Positions 1-9,044 are shown, numbered from the stretch's first letter. The stretch is DNA of 33,605 nucleotides from Gammaproteobacteria bacterium (GCA_028821125.1 JAPPHD010000083.1:1-33605), one strand, 5' to 3'. The notes: generated by a model from the letters alone, not told the origin. Program-made: numbers and translations.

Positions 1-110
1 AAAGGTGCCGGATACCCGCACCGCACACCTACTCTCTCCCAGCGGGTTTCTGTTCCTTGCGCGTCAGCGTCCCGGCCGGCCGGGGTGGTGGCTCGCATGG
101 AACAACTTTA
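1..110 (+). repeat. Dispersed intergenic repeat, copy 1 (cut by window edge)
   Basis: Bases 1-75 match 7752-7826 almost base for base, including the right stem arm (10-36) and the tail TCTGTTCCTTGCGCGTCAGC. The left arm would lie before the window. At 91-108 comes the motif GCTCGCATGGAACAACTTT, which in the other two copies opens the element. Here it follows the tail, so either a second, truncated copy starts head to tail, or the element is permuted. It lies just upstream of prfB and may contribute to its leader. The extent is set only by comparison within the window. Confidence 0.75.
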
Positions 111-160
111 TTCAAAGGCGTTAAACTTGCGCGCTTTTGGACGGGCTGGCCGAATTCGAC

Positions 161-1259
161 ATGGCGGAGATCACTTCCGTTCGGGAACGCATCAGGCAAC
201 TCACTGAGCGCACGGCTGCGCTGAGGGGGTATCTTTGACTTCGATGCGCGTCGTGAGCGGCTCGAGGAAGTCGAGCGCGCGTTAGCCGACCCGGGACTCT
301 GGGACGATCCGGACAAGGCGAGGCAACTGTCGACGGAGCGCGCGCGGCTGGAGGAAACCGTGGCTGCGCTCGGGCCGTTGCCGGAAAGCCTTGCGGAATT
401 CGGTGAACTGCTGGAACTGGCGGCGGACGAAGGCGACCAGGAAGCGCTCGACGAGATCGACGGGGAGCTCGACCCGCTCGAGAAGCAGATCGGCGAACTG
501 GAATTTCGGCGCATGTTCCGGGGTGAGCGGGATCCGTCCAACGCGTTCGTCGACATTCAGTCTGGGTCCGGCGGCACGGAGGCACAGGACTGGGCGGAGA
601 TGCTGCTGCGCATGTACCTGCGCTGGGGCGAGACGCGGAATTTCAAAATGCAGATCGTGGAACTCTCCCCCGGGGAGGTGGCGGGCGTCAAGAGCGCGAC
701 CGTGCAGGTCTCGGGCAGCTATGCATTCGGGTGGCTGCGCACCGAGACGGGGGTGCACCGGCTGGTGCGCAAGTCGCCGTTTGACTCCGGCAATCGGAGG
801 CATACCTCGTTTGCGTCGGTGTTCGTGTCGCCGGAGGTGGAGGACGATATCGATATCGAGATCAATCCGGCCGATGTGCGGGTGGATACGTACCGGGCGA
901 GCGGGGCCGGCGGTCAGCATGTGAATACCACGGACTCGGCCATACGGCTCACCCACCTGCCCACCAATACGGTGGTGCAGTGCCAGAGCGAGCGGTCCCA
1001 GCACCAGAACCGGGACAATGCCTACAAGCAGCTCCGGGCGAAGCTCTATGAACTGGAGGTGCAGGCCCGGCGGGCGGAGCAGGCGGCCATCGAGGAACAG
1101 AAGGCGGATATCGGCTGGGGCAGCCAGATACGCTCCTACGTGCTCGACCAGTCCCGGGTGAAGGATCTGAGGACCAGTGTGGAACGCTCGGATCCCACCG
1201 CGGTTTTGAACGGCGACATTGACGGTTTCATGGAAGCAAGCCTGAAAGCGGGGTTCTGA
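161..1259 (+). CDS. prfB: Peptide chain release factor 2, with programmed +1 frameshift
   Basis: RF2 recognises UGA and UAA stop codons in the ribosomal A site and triggers peptide release. It is encoded in two frames. Codons 1-25 (ATG at 161, [18 protein letters not shown]...) end at TGA 236-238; a +1 shift continues at GAC 237 to the stop at 1257-1259. The product is 365 residues, the same length as E. coli RF2. The stop-recognition tripeptide SPF sits in [15 protein letters not shown], and the peptidyl-hydrolysis motif in GAGGQHVN, near residue 250. [15 protein letters not shown] is also typical of the family. The start is chosen by its fit to the RF2 N-terminus; the ribosome-binding site is weak. 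lysS follows after 2 bases, the usual prfB-lysS operon. An annotation that ignores the shift would report only a truncated protein from about 360. Confidence 0.96.
224..239 (+). promoter_or_regulatory. Programmed +1 ribosomal frameshift site of prfB
   Basis: The sequence AGGGGG TAT CTT TGA C is identical in its key parts to the E. coli prfB site: an internal Shine-Dalgarno-like AGGGGG three bases before the slippery CTT, then the poorly terminating TGAC. In the known mechanism, low RF2 lets the ribosome pause at UGA and slip +1, so RF2 controls its own synthesis. The reading frames on both sides fit exactly. Confidence 0.95.
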
Positions 1260-1261
1260 GG

Positions 1262-2821
1262 GTGAGCGACGAGCGCAACGTCATCGAGAGCCGCCGCGCC
1301 AAGCACCGGCGCTGGCTGGCGGCGGGCGGGGCCTATGGCAACGCCTTCCGCCGCGAGGCCGAGGCGGAAACGCTGCAGAAAGACCATGCGGGCTCCGACA
1401 AGGCGGCCCTGGAAGCGGAACCGGTTTCCACGGCGGTCGCCGGGCGGGTGATGCTGCGCCGGGTGATGGGCAAGGCCAGCTTCGTGACGCTTCAGGACGT
1501 GAGCGGCCGCATACAGTGTTACCTGACCCGGGACGACCTTGGCGCGGAGGCGTACGACGAGGTTCGTTCGCTCTGGGATATCGGAGACATTGTGGGGGTG
1601 CGCGGCAGGCTCATGCGGACCAACCGGGGCGAACTGACCGTCCGTGCCTCGGAAGCGCTGCTGCTCAACAAGACGCTCCGGGCGCTGCCGGAGAAGTTTC
1701 ACGGCCTCGCCGACCAGGAGACCCGCTACCGCCAGCGATACGTCGATCTCATCGTCAACGAGGATTCCCGCCGGGTGTTCGAGGTGCGTTCCCGGGTGGT
1801 GCGGGAGATCCGCAACTTCTTCGAGGAACGGGATTTCCTGGAGGTGGAAACCCCGATGATGCACGCGATTCCCGGCGGCGCCCTGGCGCGGCCGTTCGTC
1901 ACCCATCACAACAGCCTGGACATGGACCTTTACCTGCGCGTCGCCCCGGAACTGTTCCTGAAGCGGCTTGTGGTCGGTGGCTTCGAGCGGGTATTCGAGA
2001 TCAATCGCAACTTCCGCAACGAGGGCCTGTCCACCCGGCACAATCCCGAGTTCACCATGCTTGAGTTCTATTGGGCCTATCGGGGCTACCGGGAGCTTTT
2101 GGACCTGACCGTGGAGATGCTGCGCCAGGTATGTGCCAATGTCATTGGCGGGACGGCGTTCGGCTACCAGGGGGAGGAGATCGACCTTGACCAGGATTTT
2201 GGGGAAATGACGCTGATCGAGTCGATACTGCGCCATACGCCACTCGACCGGTCGGACGTGGAGGATGAAGACACTTTGCGGCGCTTCCTCAAAGAACAGT
2301 GGCTGAGACGCAAGTTTCCGGATGAGGACAAGGAGGCTGTCGATTCGATCGAGATAGCAGACGATTGGGGCCTCGGCAAGCTGCAGATGGAAGTGTTCGA
2401 GGCCTGCGTCGAAAAGCGCCTGATCCAGCCCACCTTCATCACCCACTACCCGGCGGAAGTCTCCCCGCTGTCCCGCCGCAACGATGCGGACCCGGGGGTG
2501 ACGGACCGGTTCGAGCTGTTCATCGCCGGCCGGGAGATCGCCAACGGCTTCAGCGAGCTGAACGACCCGGACGACCAGGCCGGGCGATTCCGCGAGCAGG
2601 CCGCCCGGGGCGACACCGGCGACCACGAGGCGATGCGCTTCGATGCGGACTACATCACGGCCCTGGAATACGGGCTGCCGCCGACCGCCGGCGAAGGTGT
2701 GGGCATCGACCGCCTGGTCATGCTGCTGACCGATTCCGCCTCCATCCGGGACGTGCTGCTGTTTCCCCTCCTGCGCCCGCGTGCCGAAGCCGCAGGGAAG
2801 CACGCGGACGACCATGACTGA
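1262..2821 (+). CDS. lysS: Lysyl-tRNA synthetase, class II
   Basis: Charges tRNA-Lys with lysine in the cytoplasm. The 519-residue product has an N-terminal OB-fold anticodon-binding domain (about 60-160), then the class II catalytic core. Motif 2 is seen in [11 protein letters not shown] followed by [16 protein letters not shown] (about 245-275). Motif 3 is in [16 protein letters not shown] (about 476-491). Length and order are normal for bacterial LysRS. The GTG at 1262 lies 2 bases after the prfB stop and gives the expected N-terminus, so translation is probably coupled. Its own stop overlaps the start of ung. Confidence 0.96.
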   Translation: MSDERNVIESRRAKHRRWLAAGGAYGNAFRREAEAETLQKDHAGSDKAALEAEPVSTAVAGRVMLRRVMGKASFVTLQDVSGRIQCYLTRDDLGAEAYDEVRSLWDIGDIVGVRGRLMRTNRGELTVRASEALLLNKTLRALPEKFHGLADQETRYRQRYVDLIVNEDSRRVFEVRSRVVREIRNFFEERDFLEVETPMMHAIPGGALARPFVTHHNSLDMDLYLRVAPELFLKRLVVGGFERVFEINRNFRNEGLSTRHNPEFTMLEFYWAYRGYRELLDLTVEMLRQVCANVIGGTAFGYQGEEIDLDQDFGEMTLIESILRHTPLDRSDVEDEDTLRRFLKEQWLRRKFPDEDKEAVDSIEIADDWGLGKLQMEVFEACVEKRLIQPTFITHYPAEVSPLSRRNDADPGVTDRFELFIAGREIANGFSELNDPDDQAGRFREQAARGDTGDHEAMRFDADYITALEYGLPPTAGEGVGIDRLVMLLTDSASIRDVLLFPLLRPRAEAAGKHADDHD

Positions 2822-3527
2822 AGGCGCCGACGCCCGGGACCGGGTCAGGCTGGAAGCGTCCTGGAAGGCGGCGCTGGCGGCCGAGTTCGGAAAACCCTAT
2901 ATGCAGCGCCTGCGGGAATTTCTGCAGCGGGAGAAACAGGCGCGCAAGGTGATCTACCCGCGAGGAGACAACATCTTCCATGCCCTGGACCTCACGCCGC
3001 TGCCCGACGTGAAAGTGGTCATCATCGGCCAGGACCCGTATCACGGGCCGCGCCAGGCGCACGGCCTGTGCTTCTCGGTACAGCCCGGCGTGCCCCTGCC
3101 GCCCTCGCTGGAAAACATCTTCAAGGAGATCAACGACGATCTCGGCGCCCCCGGCAGACGCCTGGACGGCAGCCGCGGCTGCCTGGATGCCTGGGCCCGG
3201 CAGGGTGTGCTGCTGCTGAACGCGGTGCTGACCGTGGAACGGGGCAGGGCCGCCTCCCACCAGGGCAAGGGTTGGGAGACCTTCACCGATGAGATCGTCA
3301 ACGTCCTCAATACCGGGCGCGAGGGGCTGGTGTTCATGCTGTGGGGGAGCTATGCCCAGCGCAAGGGGGACATCGTCGACCGCTCCCGCCACTGCGTGCT
3401 GGCCGCGCCGCACCCCTCGCCGCTCTCGGCGCACCGCGGGTTTTTCGGGTGCCGCCATTTCTCCCGCGCCGATGCCTACCTCGAGACCCGGGGGCTCGCT
3501 CCCATCGACTGGTTCGACGTAGGATAA
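2814..3527 (+). CDS. ung: Uracil-DNA glycosylase, family 1
   Basis: Removes uracil from DNA to start base-excision repair. The 237-residue product carries [18 protein letters not shown] (about 71-88), whose Asp activates the water, then [11 protein letters not shown], and the HPSPLS loop (about 199-204) that supplies the catalytic His. Together these define family 1 UDG. The ATG at 2814 overlaps the lysS stop by 8 bases and is preferred to an upstream in-frame codon at 2781, which lies inside lysS. The acyl-CoA dehydrogenase gene starts 6 bases after its stop, so repair and catabolic genes appear to share a transcript. Confidence 0.96.
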   Translation: MTEGADARDRVRLEASWKAALAAEFGKPYMQRLREFLQREKQARKVIYPRGDNIFHALDLTPLPDVKVVIIGQDPYHGPRQAHGLCFSVQPGVPLPPSLENIFKEINDDLGAPGRRLDGSRGCLDAWARQGVLLLNAVLTVERGRAASHQGKGWETFTDEIVNVLNTGREGLVFMLWGSYAQRKGDIVDRSRHCVLAAPHPSPLSAHRGFFGCRHFSRADAYLETRGLAPIDWFDVG

Positions 3528-3533
3528 ACCGCG

Positions 3534-4706
3534 ATGGATTTCGAACTGACAGACCAGCAGGCTGCCTTCCGGGATGCGGCGCGCCAGTTCTCCGACAACG
3601 AACTGGCGCCCCGGGCCGCGCACTGGGACGAGCACCAGGAGTTCCCGCGGGACGCCATCGCGGGGGCCGGCGAACTGGGCTTCTGCGGGCTCTATACGCC
3701 GGAGGAAGCGGGCGGGCTGGGCCTCTCGCGCCTCGACGCCAGCATCGTGCTGGAGGAACTGGCGCGGGGCTGCACCTCCACCACGGCGTTCATCAGCATC
3801 CACAACATGGCCACCTGGATGGTCGGCGCCTACGCGAACCCACAGACCCGGGATGCGCTCTGCCCGGCACTCGCCGCCGGTGAGTCGCTGGCATCGTACT
3901 GCCTCACCGAACCGGGGGCCGGCAGCGACGCCGCGGCCCTGAAAACCTCCGCCACGAAGGCCGAAGGCGGGTACGTGCTGAACGGCACCAAGGCGTTCAT
4001 CTCCGGGGCGGGGGACACCGACGTGCTCGTGGTCATGGCCAGGGTTGCCGACGGTTCCGGCCCGCGCACCGGCGCATCCGGCATCAGCGCCTTCGCCGTC
4101 GACGCCGGCGCGCCGGGCATCTCGTACGGCCGCAAGGAAGCGAAGCTCGGCTGGAACAGCCAGGCGACCCGGCAGGTGGTTTTCGAGAATGCGATGGTGC
4201 CCGCGGCGCGTCTCCTGGGCAAAGAAGGCGAGGGCTTCAGAATCGCCATGCGCGGGCTGGACGGCGGCCGGGTCAACATCGCCGCCTGCTCGGTGGGCAC
4301 CGCGGCGGCGGCCGTGGAGCAGTGCCGGGCCTACATGAGCGAACGCCGCGCCTTCGGCCGCACCATCGGCAGTTTCCAGGCGCTGCGGTTCAAGCTGGCC
4401 GACATGGCCACAAACCTGGTGGCGTCGCGGCAGATGGTGCGCCTGGCCGCCTCCAAGCTCGACCGGGGCGATGCGGATGCGACGGTCTATTGCGCCATGG
4501 CCAAGCGCTTCGCCACAGACCTCTGTTTCGATATCTGCAACGACGCGCTGCAGATACACGGCGGCTATGGCTACATCAAGGAATATCCCCTGGAGCGTTA
4601 CCTGCGCGACTCGCGGGTGCACCAGATACTGGAAGGCACGAGCGAGATCATGCGCGTGATCGTCGCGCGCCGGCTGCTGCTCGAGGGGGCCAGCGAAATT
4701 CTCTGA
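3534..4706 (+). CDS. Acyl-CoA dehydrogenase, probably isobutyryl-CoA dehydrogenase type
   Basis: An FAD enzyme that introduces the alpha,beta double bond into an acyl-CoA and passes electrons to ETF. The 390-residue product has the full acyl-CoA dehydrogenase plan: helical N-terminal domain, the beta-domain stretch SYCLTEPGAGSDAAALKT, and the C-terminal helical domain with HGGYGYIKEYPLERYLRD and LEGTSEIMRVIVARRL. Glu367 in LEGTSEI is at the usual catalytic-base position for short-chain and isobutyryl-type members. The isobutyryl-CoA (valine) substrate is inferred from the next three genes, which are the following steps of valine breakdown. 2-methylbutyryl- or other short-chain acyl-CoA remain possible. 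Confidence 0.9.
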   Translation: MDFELTDQQAAFRDAARQFSDNELAPRAAHWDEHQEFPRDAIAGAGELGFCGLYTPEEAGGLGLSRLDASIVLEELARGCTSTTAFISIHNMATWMVGAYANPQTRDALCPALAAGESLASYCLTEPGAGSDAAALKTSATKAEGGYVLNGTKAFISGAGDTDVLVVMARVADGSGPRTGASGISAFAVDAGAPGISYGRKEAKLGWNSQATRQVVFENAMVPAARLLGKEGEGFRIAMRGLDGGRVNIAACSVGTAAAAVEQCRAYMSERRAFGRTIGSFQALRFKLADMATNLVASRQMVRLAASKLDRGDADATVYCAMAKRFATDLCFDICNDALQIHGGYGYIKEYPLERYLRDSRVHQILEGTSEIMRVIVARRLLLEGASEIL

Positions 4707-4732
4707 ACATTCTCTGCAATCGGAAGCATGAC

Positions 4733-5521
4733 ATGACGAGTTCCCCATCAGACCTGCTGCTCGTGGAGCGGCGCGATCACACCCTCTTGATCACCATCGC
4801 CAACCCGCCCGCCAATACCTGGAACGGCGAGAACCTGGGCGCGCTGAAAGCCGTGGTGGAGCAGTGCAACGCCGACCGGGAGATCTACGCGCTGGTGATC
4901 ACCGGCCAGGGCGGCAAGTTCTTCTCGGCGGGCGCCGATTTGAACCTGTTCGCAGCCGGCGACAAGGAAGTGGCCGGCGCCATGGCCGGCAATTTCGGCG
5001 CCGCCTTCGAGGCGCTGGCGAACTTCCGCGGCGTGAGCATCGCCGCGATCAACGGCTACGCCATGGGCGGCGGGCTCGAATGCGCCCTGGCCTGCGACAT
5101 CCGCATCGCCGAGGCGCATGCGCAGATGGCCCTGCCGGAAGCCACGGTGGGGCTCCTGCCCTGCGGCGGCGGCACCCAGAATCTGGCCTGGACCGTGGGG
5201 GAAGGCTGGGCCAAGCGCATCATCCTGTGCGGAGAGCGGGTGAACGCCGAGCGGGCCGCGGCAATCGGCCTGGTCGAGGATGTGGTGGAATCGGGCCAGT
5301 CGCTGCAACGGGCCCTGGCGCTCGCGGAATCTGTCGGACGCCAGAGCCCGCCGTCCGTCTCGGCCTGCAAGGGGCTGATACAGCATGCCCGTGCCGGCAA
5401 CATCGCGGCGGCCTACCAGACCGAACGCGATGCCTTCGTGGGCCTGTTCGATACCCGTGACCAGAAGGAAGGGGTCAACGCCTTCCTGGAGAAGCGGCCG
5501 GCAGAGTGGGTCAACGGCTGA
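4733..5521 (+). CDS. Enoyl-CoA hydratase (crotonase family)
   Basis: Likely hydrates methacrylyl-CoA to 3-hydroxyisobutyryl-CoA in this operon. The 262-residue product has the oxyanion-hole segment GGKFFSAGADLNLF and then GYAMGGGLECALACDIRIAE, with one catalytic Glu (about 115). The second is in MALPEATVGLLPCGGGTQ (about 135). Both glutamates of the classical hydratase are present, so hydratase activity is favoured over isomerase. The ATG at 4733 follows the previous stop by 26 bases. The last base of its TGA is the first base of the next gene's ATG (5521), which suggests translational coupling. Confidence 0.92.
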   Translation: MTSSPSDLLLVERRDHTLLITIANPPANTWNGENLGALKAVVEQCNADREIYALVITGQGGKFFSAGADLNLFAAGDKEVAGAMAGNFGAAFEALANFRGVSIAAINGYAMGGGLECALACDIRIAEAHAQMALPEATVGLLPCGGGTQNLAWTVGEGWAKRIILCGERVNAERAAAIGLVEDVVESGQSLQRALALAESVGRQSPPSVSACKGLIQHARAGNIAAAYQTERDAFVGLFDTRDQKEGVNAFLEKRPAEWVNG

Positions 5522-6651
5522 TGGCGGCCGCTCCCCAGCATGCCGCGGATGTCCTGATCGCAGAGCATGCCGCCCCCGGCGGCCGGGCGGTGGCCGAAAT
5601 CACGCTCAATGTCGAGGCGACGCTGAATTCGCTGAGCCTCGGCATGGCGCACACTGTCGCGGCCGCCCTGCGCGGCTGGCGCAACGACGGGCGCATCGCC
5701 TGCGTGCTCATCCGGGGCGCCGGCGACCGGGCGTTCTGTGCCGGCGGCGACATCCAGGCGCTGTACGCCGCCATGGTGAAGAACCACGCGGCCGGCCGGG
5801 TGGTGGACGACTACCCCTTCCAGTTCTTCGAGCACGAGTACCGGCTCGACTACCTCATTCACAACTACCCGAAGCCGGTGGTGGCGCTCGGCCATGGCGT
5901 GGTCATGGGCGGGGGCCTCGGCATCTACTCCGCATCGCGTTTCCGGCTGGTGACGGAAGGCTCGCGCATCGCGTGCCCGGAAGTAACCATCGGCCTATTC
6001 CCGGACGCGGGCGCCACCTGGCTGCTGCGCAACCTGAACCCGGCGGTTGCCCTGTTCCTGGGCTGCACCGGCAGCCATGTCAACTGTGCGGATGCACTGG
6101 CGGCCGGAATCGCCACCCACAGCGTTGCCGGCGCATCCCGCCAGGAGGTGCTCGGCGCACTCGGTGGCGTGGACTATTCGGGGGATGCGACGGATTTCGA
6201 CCGGGTGGGCGAGGCCCTGTCGGCACTGCCCGGGCCGGAGTTGCCGGAAGCCCAGCTCGGGGCTGTGCCGGACAGCCTGAGCCTGGAGGGCGGCTACGCC
6301 GATGTGGCGGACCGCATCGGCGGCCTGGCCGGCGCCAGCCGGTGGGTGGACAAGGGCATCGCCACGATGCGCCGGGGCTGCCCCACGTCGGTGGGTATCC
6401 TGATCGAGCAACTTCGGCGTGCCCCCGGCCTCGATCTTGCGGACTGTTTCCGGCTGGAAATGACGGTGGGCACGCACTGCGCCCATAACGGGGACTTCGC
6501 CGAGGGCGTTCGGGCGCTGATTATCGAAAAAGACAACCGGCCGCGCTGGCGATACGGCGATCTCGACGGCCTGGACGCGGCGCATGTGCGGGGGCACTTC
6601 GAAGCGCCCTGGCCCCGGAATCCCCTGCATGACCTGGAGAACGACGGATGA
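5521..6651 (+). CDS. 3-hydroxyisobutyryl-CoA hydrolase (HIBCH-like crotonase)
   Basis: Predicted to release 3-hydroxyisobutyrate from its CoA ester. At 376 residues it is longer than ordinary crotonases and matches the HIBCH subfamily. It has GDRAFCAGGDIQALYAAM, then HGVVMGGGLGIYSASRFRLV and ACPEVTIGLFPDAGATWLL (about 151-169). That last segment carries the Glu and Asp used by human HIBCH, at the same spacing. The ATG at 5521 overlaps the previous stop; an upstream in-frame GTG at 5506 is less likely because it lies inside that gene. Its own stop overlaps the next ATG (ATGA). Confidence 0.9.
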   Translation: MAAAPQHAADVLIAEHAAPGGRAVAEITLNVEATLNSLSLGMAHTVAAALRGWRNDGRIACVLIRGAGDRAFCAGGDIQALYAAMVKNHAAGRVVDDYPFQFFEHEYRLDYLIHNYPKPVVALGHGVVMGGGLGIYSASRFRLVTEGSRIACPEVTIGLFPDAGATWLLRNLNPAVALFLGCTGSHVNCADALAAGIATHSVAGASRQEVLGALGGVDYSGDATDFDRVGEALSALPGPELPEAQLGAVPDSLSLEGGYADVADRIGGLAGASRWVDKGIATMRRGCPTSVGILIEQLRRAPGLDLADCFRLEMTVGTHCAHNGDFAEGVRALIIEKDNRPRWRYGDLDGLDAAHVRGHFEAPWPRNPLHDLENDG

Positions 6652-7562
6652 CGAAGGTTGGATTCGCGGGTTTGGGCAACATGGGCGGGCCCATGGCCAG
6701 AAACCTGGTGGCGGCGGGCCATGAGGTGCGGGTTTACGACCTGGTGCCGGAACTGGCGCGGGCGGTGGAGGGCGGCGTTCCCGTAGACTCGGCGGCCGCC
6801 GCGGCGGACGGCGTCGACGTATTCATCAGCATGCTGCCGGCGGGCCGCCACGTGGCGGGCCTCTATCTCGGCGACGGGAAGGAGGGCGGTGTGCTGGAGC
6901 GGCTCTCGCCGGAGGCGCTCGTCATCGACTGCAGCACCATCGATCCGGCTACCGCCCGGCGGGTGGCGGCCGCCGCCGCCGAAAAGGGGCTGGACATGCT
7001 CGATGCACCGGTATCCGGCGGAACGGCGGGTGCCGAGAACGGCACCCTCACCTTCATCGTCGGCGGGCCGGAACCGGCCCTGAAGCGGGCGCGGCCCCTG
7101 TTCGAGGCGATGGGCGCCAACGTGTTCCACGCCGGCGGCAACGGTGCGGGCCAGATCGCGAAAGTCTGCAACAACATGCTGCTCGCCGTGCAGATGGCGG
7201 GTACGGCGGAGGCCTTGTCGCTGGGCGTCGACAACGGCCTCGACCCCGCTGTGCTCTCGGAGATCATCAAGCGTTCGTCCGGGGGCAATTGGGCGCTGAA
7301 CGTCTACAACCCGTGGCCGGGGGTCATGGAGGGCGTGCCCGCGGGCCGGGGGTACGAGGGCGGCTTTCTGGTCGACCTCATGACGAAAGACCTGGGGCTC
7401 GCCATGGAAGCCGCCGAGCAGTCCAGGAGTTCCGTGCCCATGGGCAGCCTGGCGAAAAACCTCTACCGGGTACACGAGCAGGTCAACGCCGCCGGGCGGC
7501 TCGACTTCTCCAGTATCCAATGGCTCTACAGACCGGAAATGGCGGCGAAGCGTGAGTCCTGA
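6648..7562 (+). CDS. mmsB: 3-hydroxyisobutyrate dehydrogenase
   Basis: Oxidises 3-hydroxyisobutyrate to methylmalonate semialdehyde with NAD+. The 304-residue product starts with the Rossmann motif GFAGLGNMGGPMARNL, carries the substrate signature LDAPVSGGTAGAENGTLTF, and has the catalytic Lys in GNGAGQIAKVCNNM (about residue 170). Its ATG lies within the ATGA overlap with the hydrolase gene. It closes the four-gene valine block. The next enzyme, methylmalonate-semialdehyde dehydrogenase (mmsA), is not in the window. A dispersed repeat follows within 35 bases of the stop. Confidence 0.94.
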   Translation: MTKVGFAGLGNMGGPMARNLVAAGHEVRVYDLVPELARAVEGGVPVDSAAAAADGVDVFISMLPAGRHVAGLYLGDGKEGGVLERLSPEALVIDCSTIDPATARRVAAAAAEKGLDMLDAPVSGGTAGAENGTLTFIVGGPEPALKRARPLFEAMGANVFHAGGNGAGQIAKVCNNMLLAVQMAGTAEALSLGVDNGLDPAVLSEIIKRSSGGNWALNVYNPWPGVMEGVPAGRGYEGGFLVDLMTKDLGLAMEAAEQSRSSVPMGSLAKNLYRVHEQVNAAGRLDFSSIQWLYRPEMAAKRES

Positions 7563-7595
7563 CCGCGTCGGTCAAATGCATACGCGCTTTGCTTC

Positions 7596-7826
7596 GGGCT
7601 CGCATGGAACAACTTTCAACTCGTTGATTTCAATAGATATTCAATTTGACATAATGTCGATGACTCGGCACCGAGAGCAGGTATGCGGTACGGGTATCCT
7701 GCACGCCAAGCGGACGCGTTGTCGTGGAATTCGAGGGCGCAGGGGTGCTTTAAAGGTGCTGGATACCCGTACCGCACACCTACTCTCTCCCAGCGGTAAT
7801 CTGTTCCTTGCGCGTCAGCGTCCCGG
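7596..7826 (+). repeat. Dispersed intergenic repeat, copy 2
   Basis: It opens with GGGCTCGCATGGAACAACTT, followed by an AT-rich stretch (7615-7660). Then come two 27-base arms, 7673-7699 and 7761-7787, which are inverted complements with two mismatches; the core is GCGGTACGGGTATCC against GGATACCCGTACCGC. A 61-base spacer separates them. The tail 7791-7826 repeats bases 40-75 of the window. The element fills the gap between mmsB and ygfZ, with no plausible gene in it. It could be a MITE-like element or an RNA with a conserved closing stem; I do not recognise the family. Confidence 0.85.
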
Positions 7827-7835
7827 CGCGGCAGC

Positions 7836-8696
7836 CTAGCCTTGTAGGCGAAAGCGCGTGTCGGATAGATCCGATGAGAAGGGTCCGGAGCGGTCGTGGA
7901 CCAGCACGGCCAATGCCTGGCCTGCGTTGGTTGTGCCTGCGACCTCGACCACGACTCCCACCTCGCGACCGCCGGACTGAACGGAGGTTCCGGGAGCAGG
8001 GGCGGTGCCTGACCAGTCGAGGGCGGTGAGCCTGCGCTTGACCTTGCCGCGATGCTGGGCTCGCGCGACGACTTCCTGGCCGAGATAGCAGCCTTTGGAG
8101 AAACTGACCGCGCCCCGCTCCTCGAGGCCGAGCATTTGCGGCAGGAAACGCCCGCTCGTGGCGGCTTGAAGCCACACCTCGCGACGCTCGATCAGCAGCT
8201 CGTGCCAATGGCCGGGATGGAGTTCGGGTAATCCTTCCGGGATGGTTTCCGCCCCCGGTTCCTGCTGAGCGAAAAGGTATCGCCCGTCGTCGAGGCGCCC
8301 GCCGGGCAGCGCATTGAATTCGCCGGGCGGCGGTTCGGCATGCACGAGACCGATCACGCGGGACGGCACTTCCGATGCGGCGGTTTTCGAGAATGCGAGG
8401 TAGGGGCGAAGGAATTCCAGCACGGGCGGGCACAGGGACCGGTGCAGCACGAGGGTGGCGCTTCCGTCATCGAGCCATGCGTATCCCGTGCACACCACCC
8501 GGCCCTTGATGTTGCACATCGCGGTGAACTGGGGGGCGCTGCCGAGTTCCGCCGTGTCGGTGGTGAGATAGCCCTGCAGGAAGCCGGCCACATCGGTGCC
8601 TTCGAACCGCAGCGTGCCGAGGTTTTCCAACAGGATTCGCCCGGCCGGGGGGGCGGTGTCCGCTGTGCGAGATCGATGCTGGTTTTTCGGGTGCAT
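7836..8696 (-). CDS. ygfZ: Folate-binding protein YgfZ (GcvT-like, Fe-S cluster maintenance)
   Basis: YgfZ/CAF17 proteins bind tetrahydrofolate and support repair or assembly of certain Fe-S enzymes, including the tRNA-modifying MiaB. The 286-residue product has the defining signature KGCYLGQEVVARAQHRGK (from about residue 200), with the conserved Cys. It starts MHPKNQHRSRTAD; the core begins at GRILLENLGTLRF. It is shorter than E. coli YgfZ (326). The ATG at 8696 is preferred because the open frame upstream overlaps sdhE on the other strand. It is divergent from sdhE, with 63 bases between starts, a known gammaproteobacterial arrangement. Confidence 0.9.
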   Translation of the reverse strand: MHPKNQHRSRTADTAPPAGRILLENLGTLRFEGTDVAGFLQGYLTTDTAELGSAPQFTAMCNIKGRVVCTGYAWLDDGSATLVLHRSLCPPVLEFLRPYLAFSKTAASEVPSRVIGLVHAEPPPGEFNALPGGRLDDGRYLFAQQEPGAETIPEGLPELHPGHWHELLIERREVWLQAATSGRFLPQMLGLEERGAVSFSKGCYLGQEVVARAQHRGKVKRRLTALDWSGTAPAPGTSVQSGGREVGVVVEVAGTTNAGQALAVLVHDRSGPFSSDLSDTRFRLQG

Positions 8697-8759
8697 TTCG
8701 GTCGCTGCCGTCCGTTGCCGCCGGGTGATTGTTGCCCGCATTGTTGCTAGTGTCGAGCG

Positions 8760-9044
8760 ATGGACGAGGAACGAACCCGGGACGCGGCCGGCAAGGCTCG
8801 CTGGCGCAGCCGGCGCGGCATGCTCGAGGTGGAGAACGAACTGGTGCCCTTTTTCCGCGAGTGTTTCGATGGCCTTGAAGCCGCGGACAGGAAAGCCTAT
8901 GCGCGGCTGCTCGAGGAGGACGACTGGACCATTCACGACTGGCTGCGCGGCGCATCGCAACCGGCGGATGCGGCCCTTGCGCGCATTGTGGCGATTATCC
9001 GGCAGGCTCGCGGCAAAGATGGTGCCCGGAACGATAAGCGTTGA
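8760..9044 (+). CDS. sdhE: FAD assembly factor SdhE
   Basis: A small cytoplasmic protein that promotes covalent flavin attachment to succinate dehydrogenase SdhA (and fumarate reductase). The 94-residue product has the family hallmark RRGMLEVENELVPFF, including the RGxxE motif needed for flavinylation, then LLEEDDWTIHDWLRG, matching the E. coli LLECDD...NWL segment. Length is normal. It starts at ATG 8760 and overlaps the next gene by 26 bases. Confidence 0.92.
   Translation: MDEERTRDAAGKARWRSRRGMLEVENELVPFFRECFDGLEAADRKAYARLLEEDDWTIHDWLRGASQPADAALARIVAIIRQARGKDGARNDKR

Noticed and set aside
2718-4748. 676-residue minus-strand open frame opposite ung and the acyl-CoA dehydrogenase gene
   Set aside because: Spans two well-supported plus-strand genes and shows no motif; a product of high GC.
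7780-8433. Minus-strand frame overlapping repeat copy 2 and ygfZ
   Set aside because: Arg-rich translation in a wrong frame of ygfZ; the part in the repeat mirrors a similar spurious peptide at the window start.
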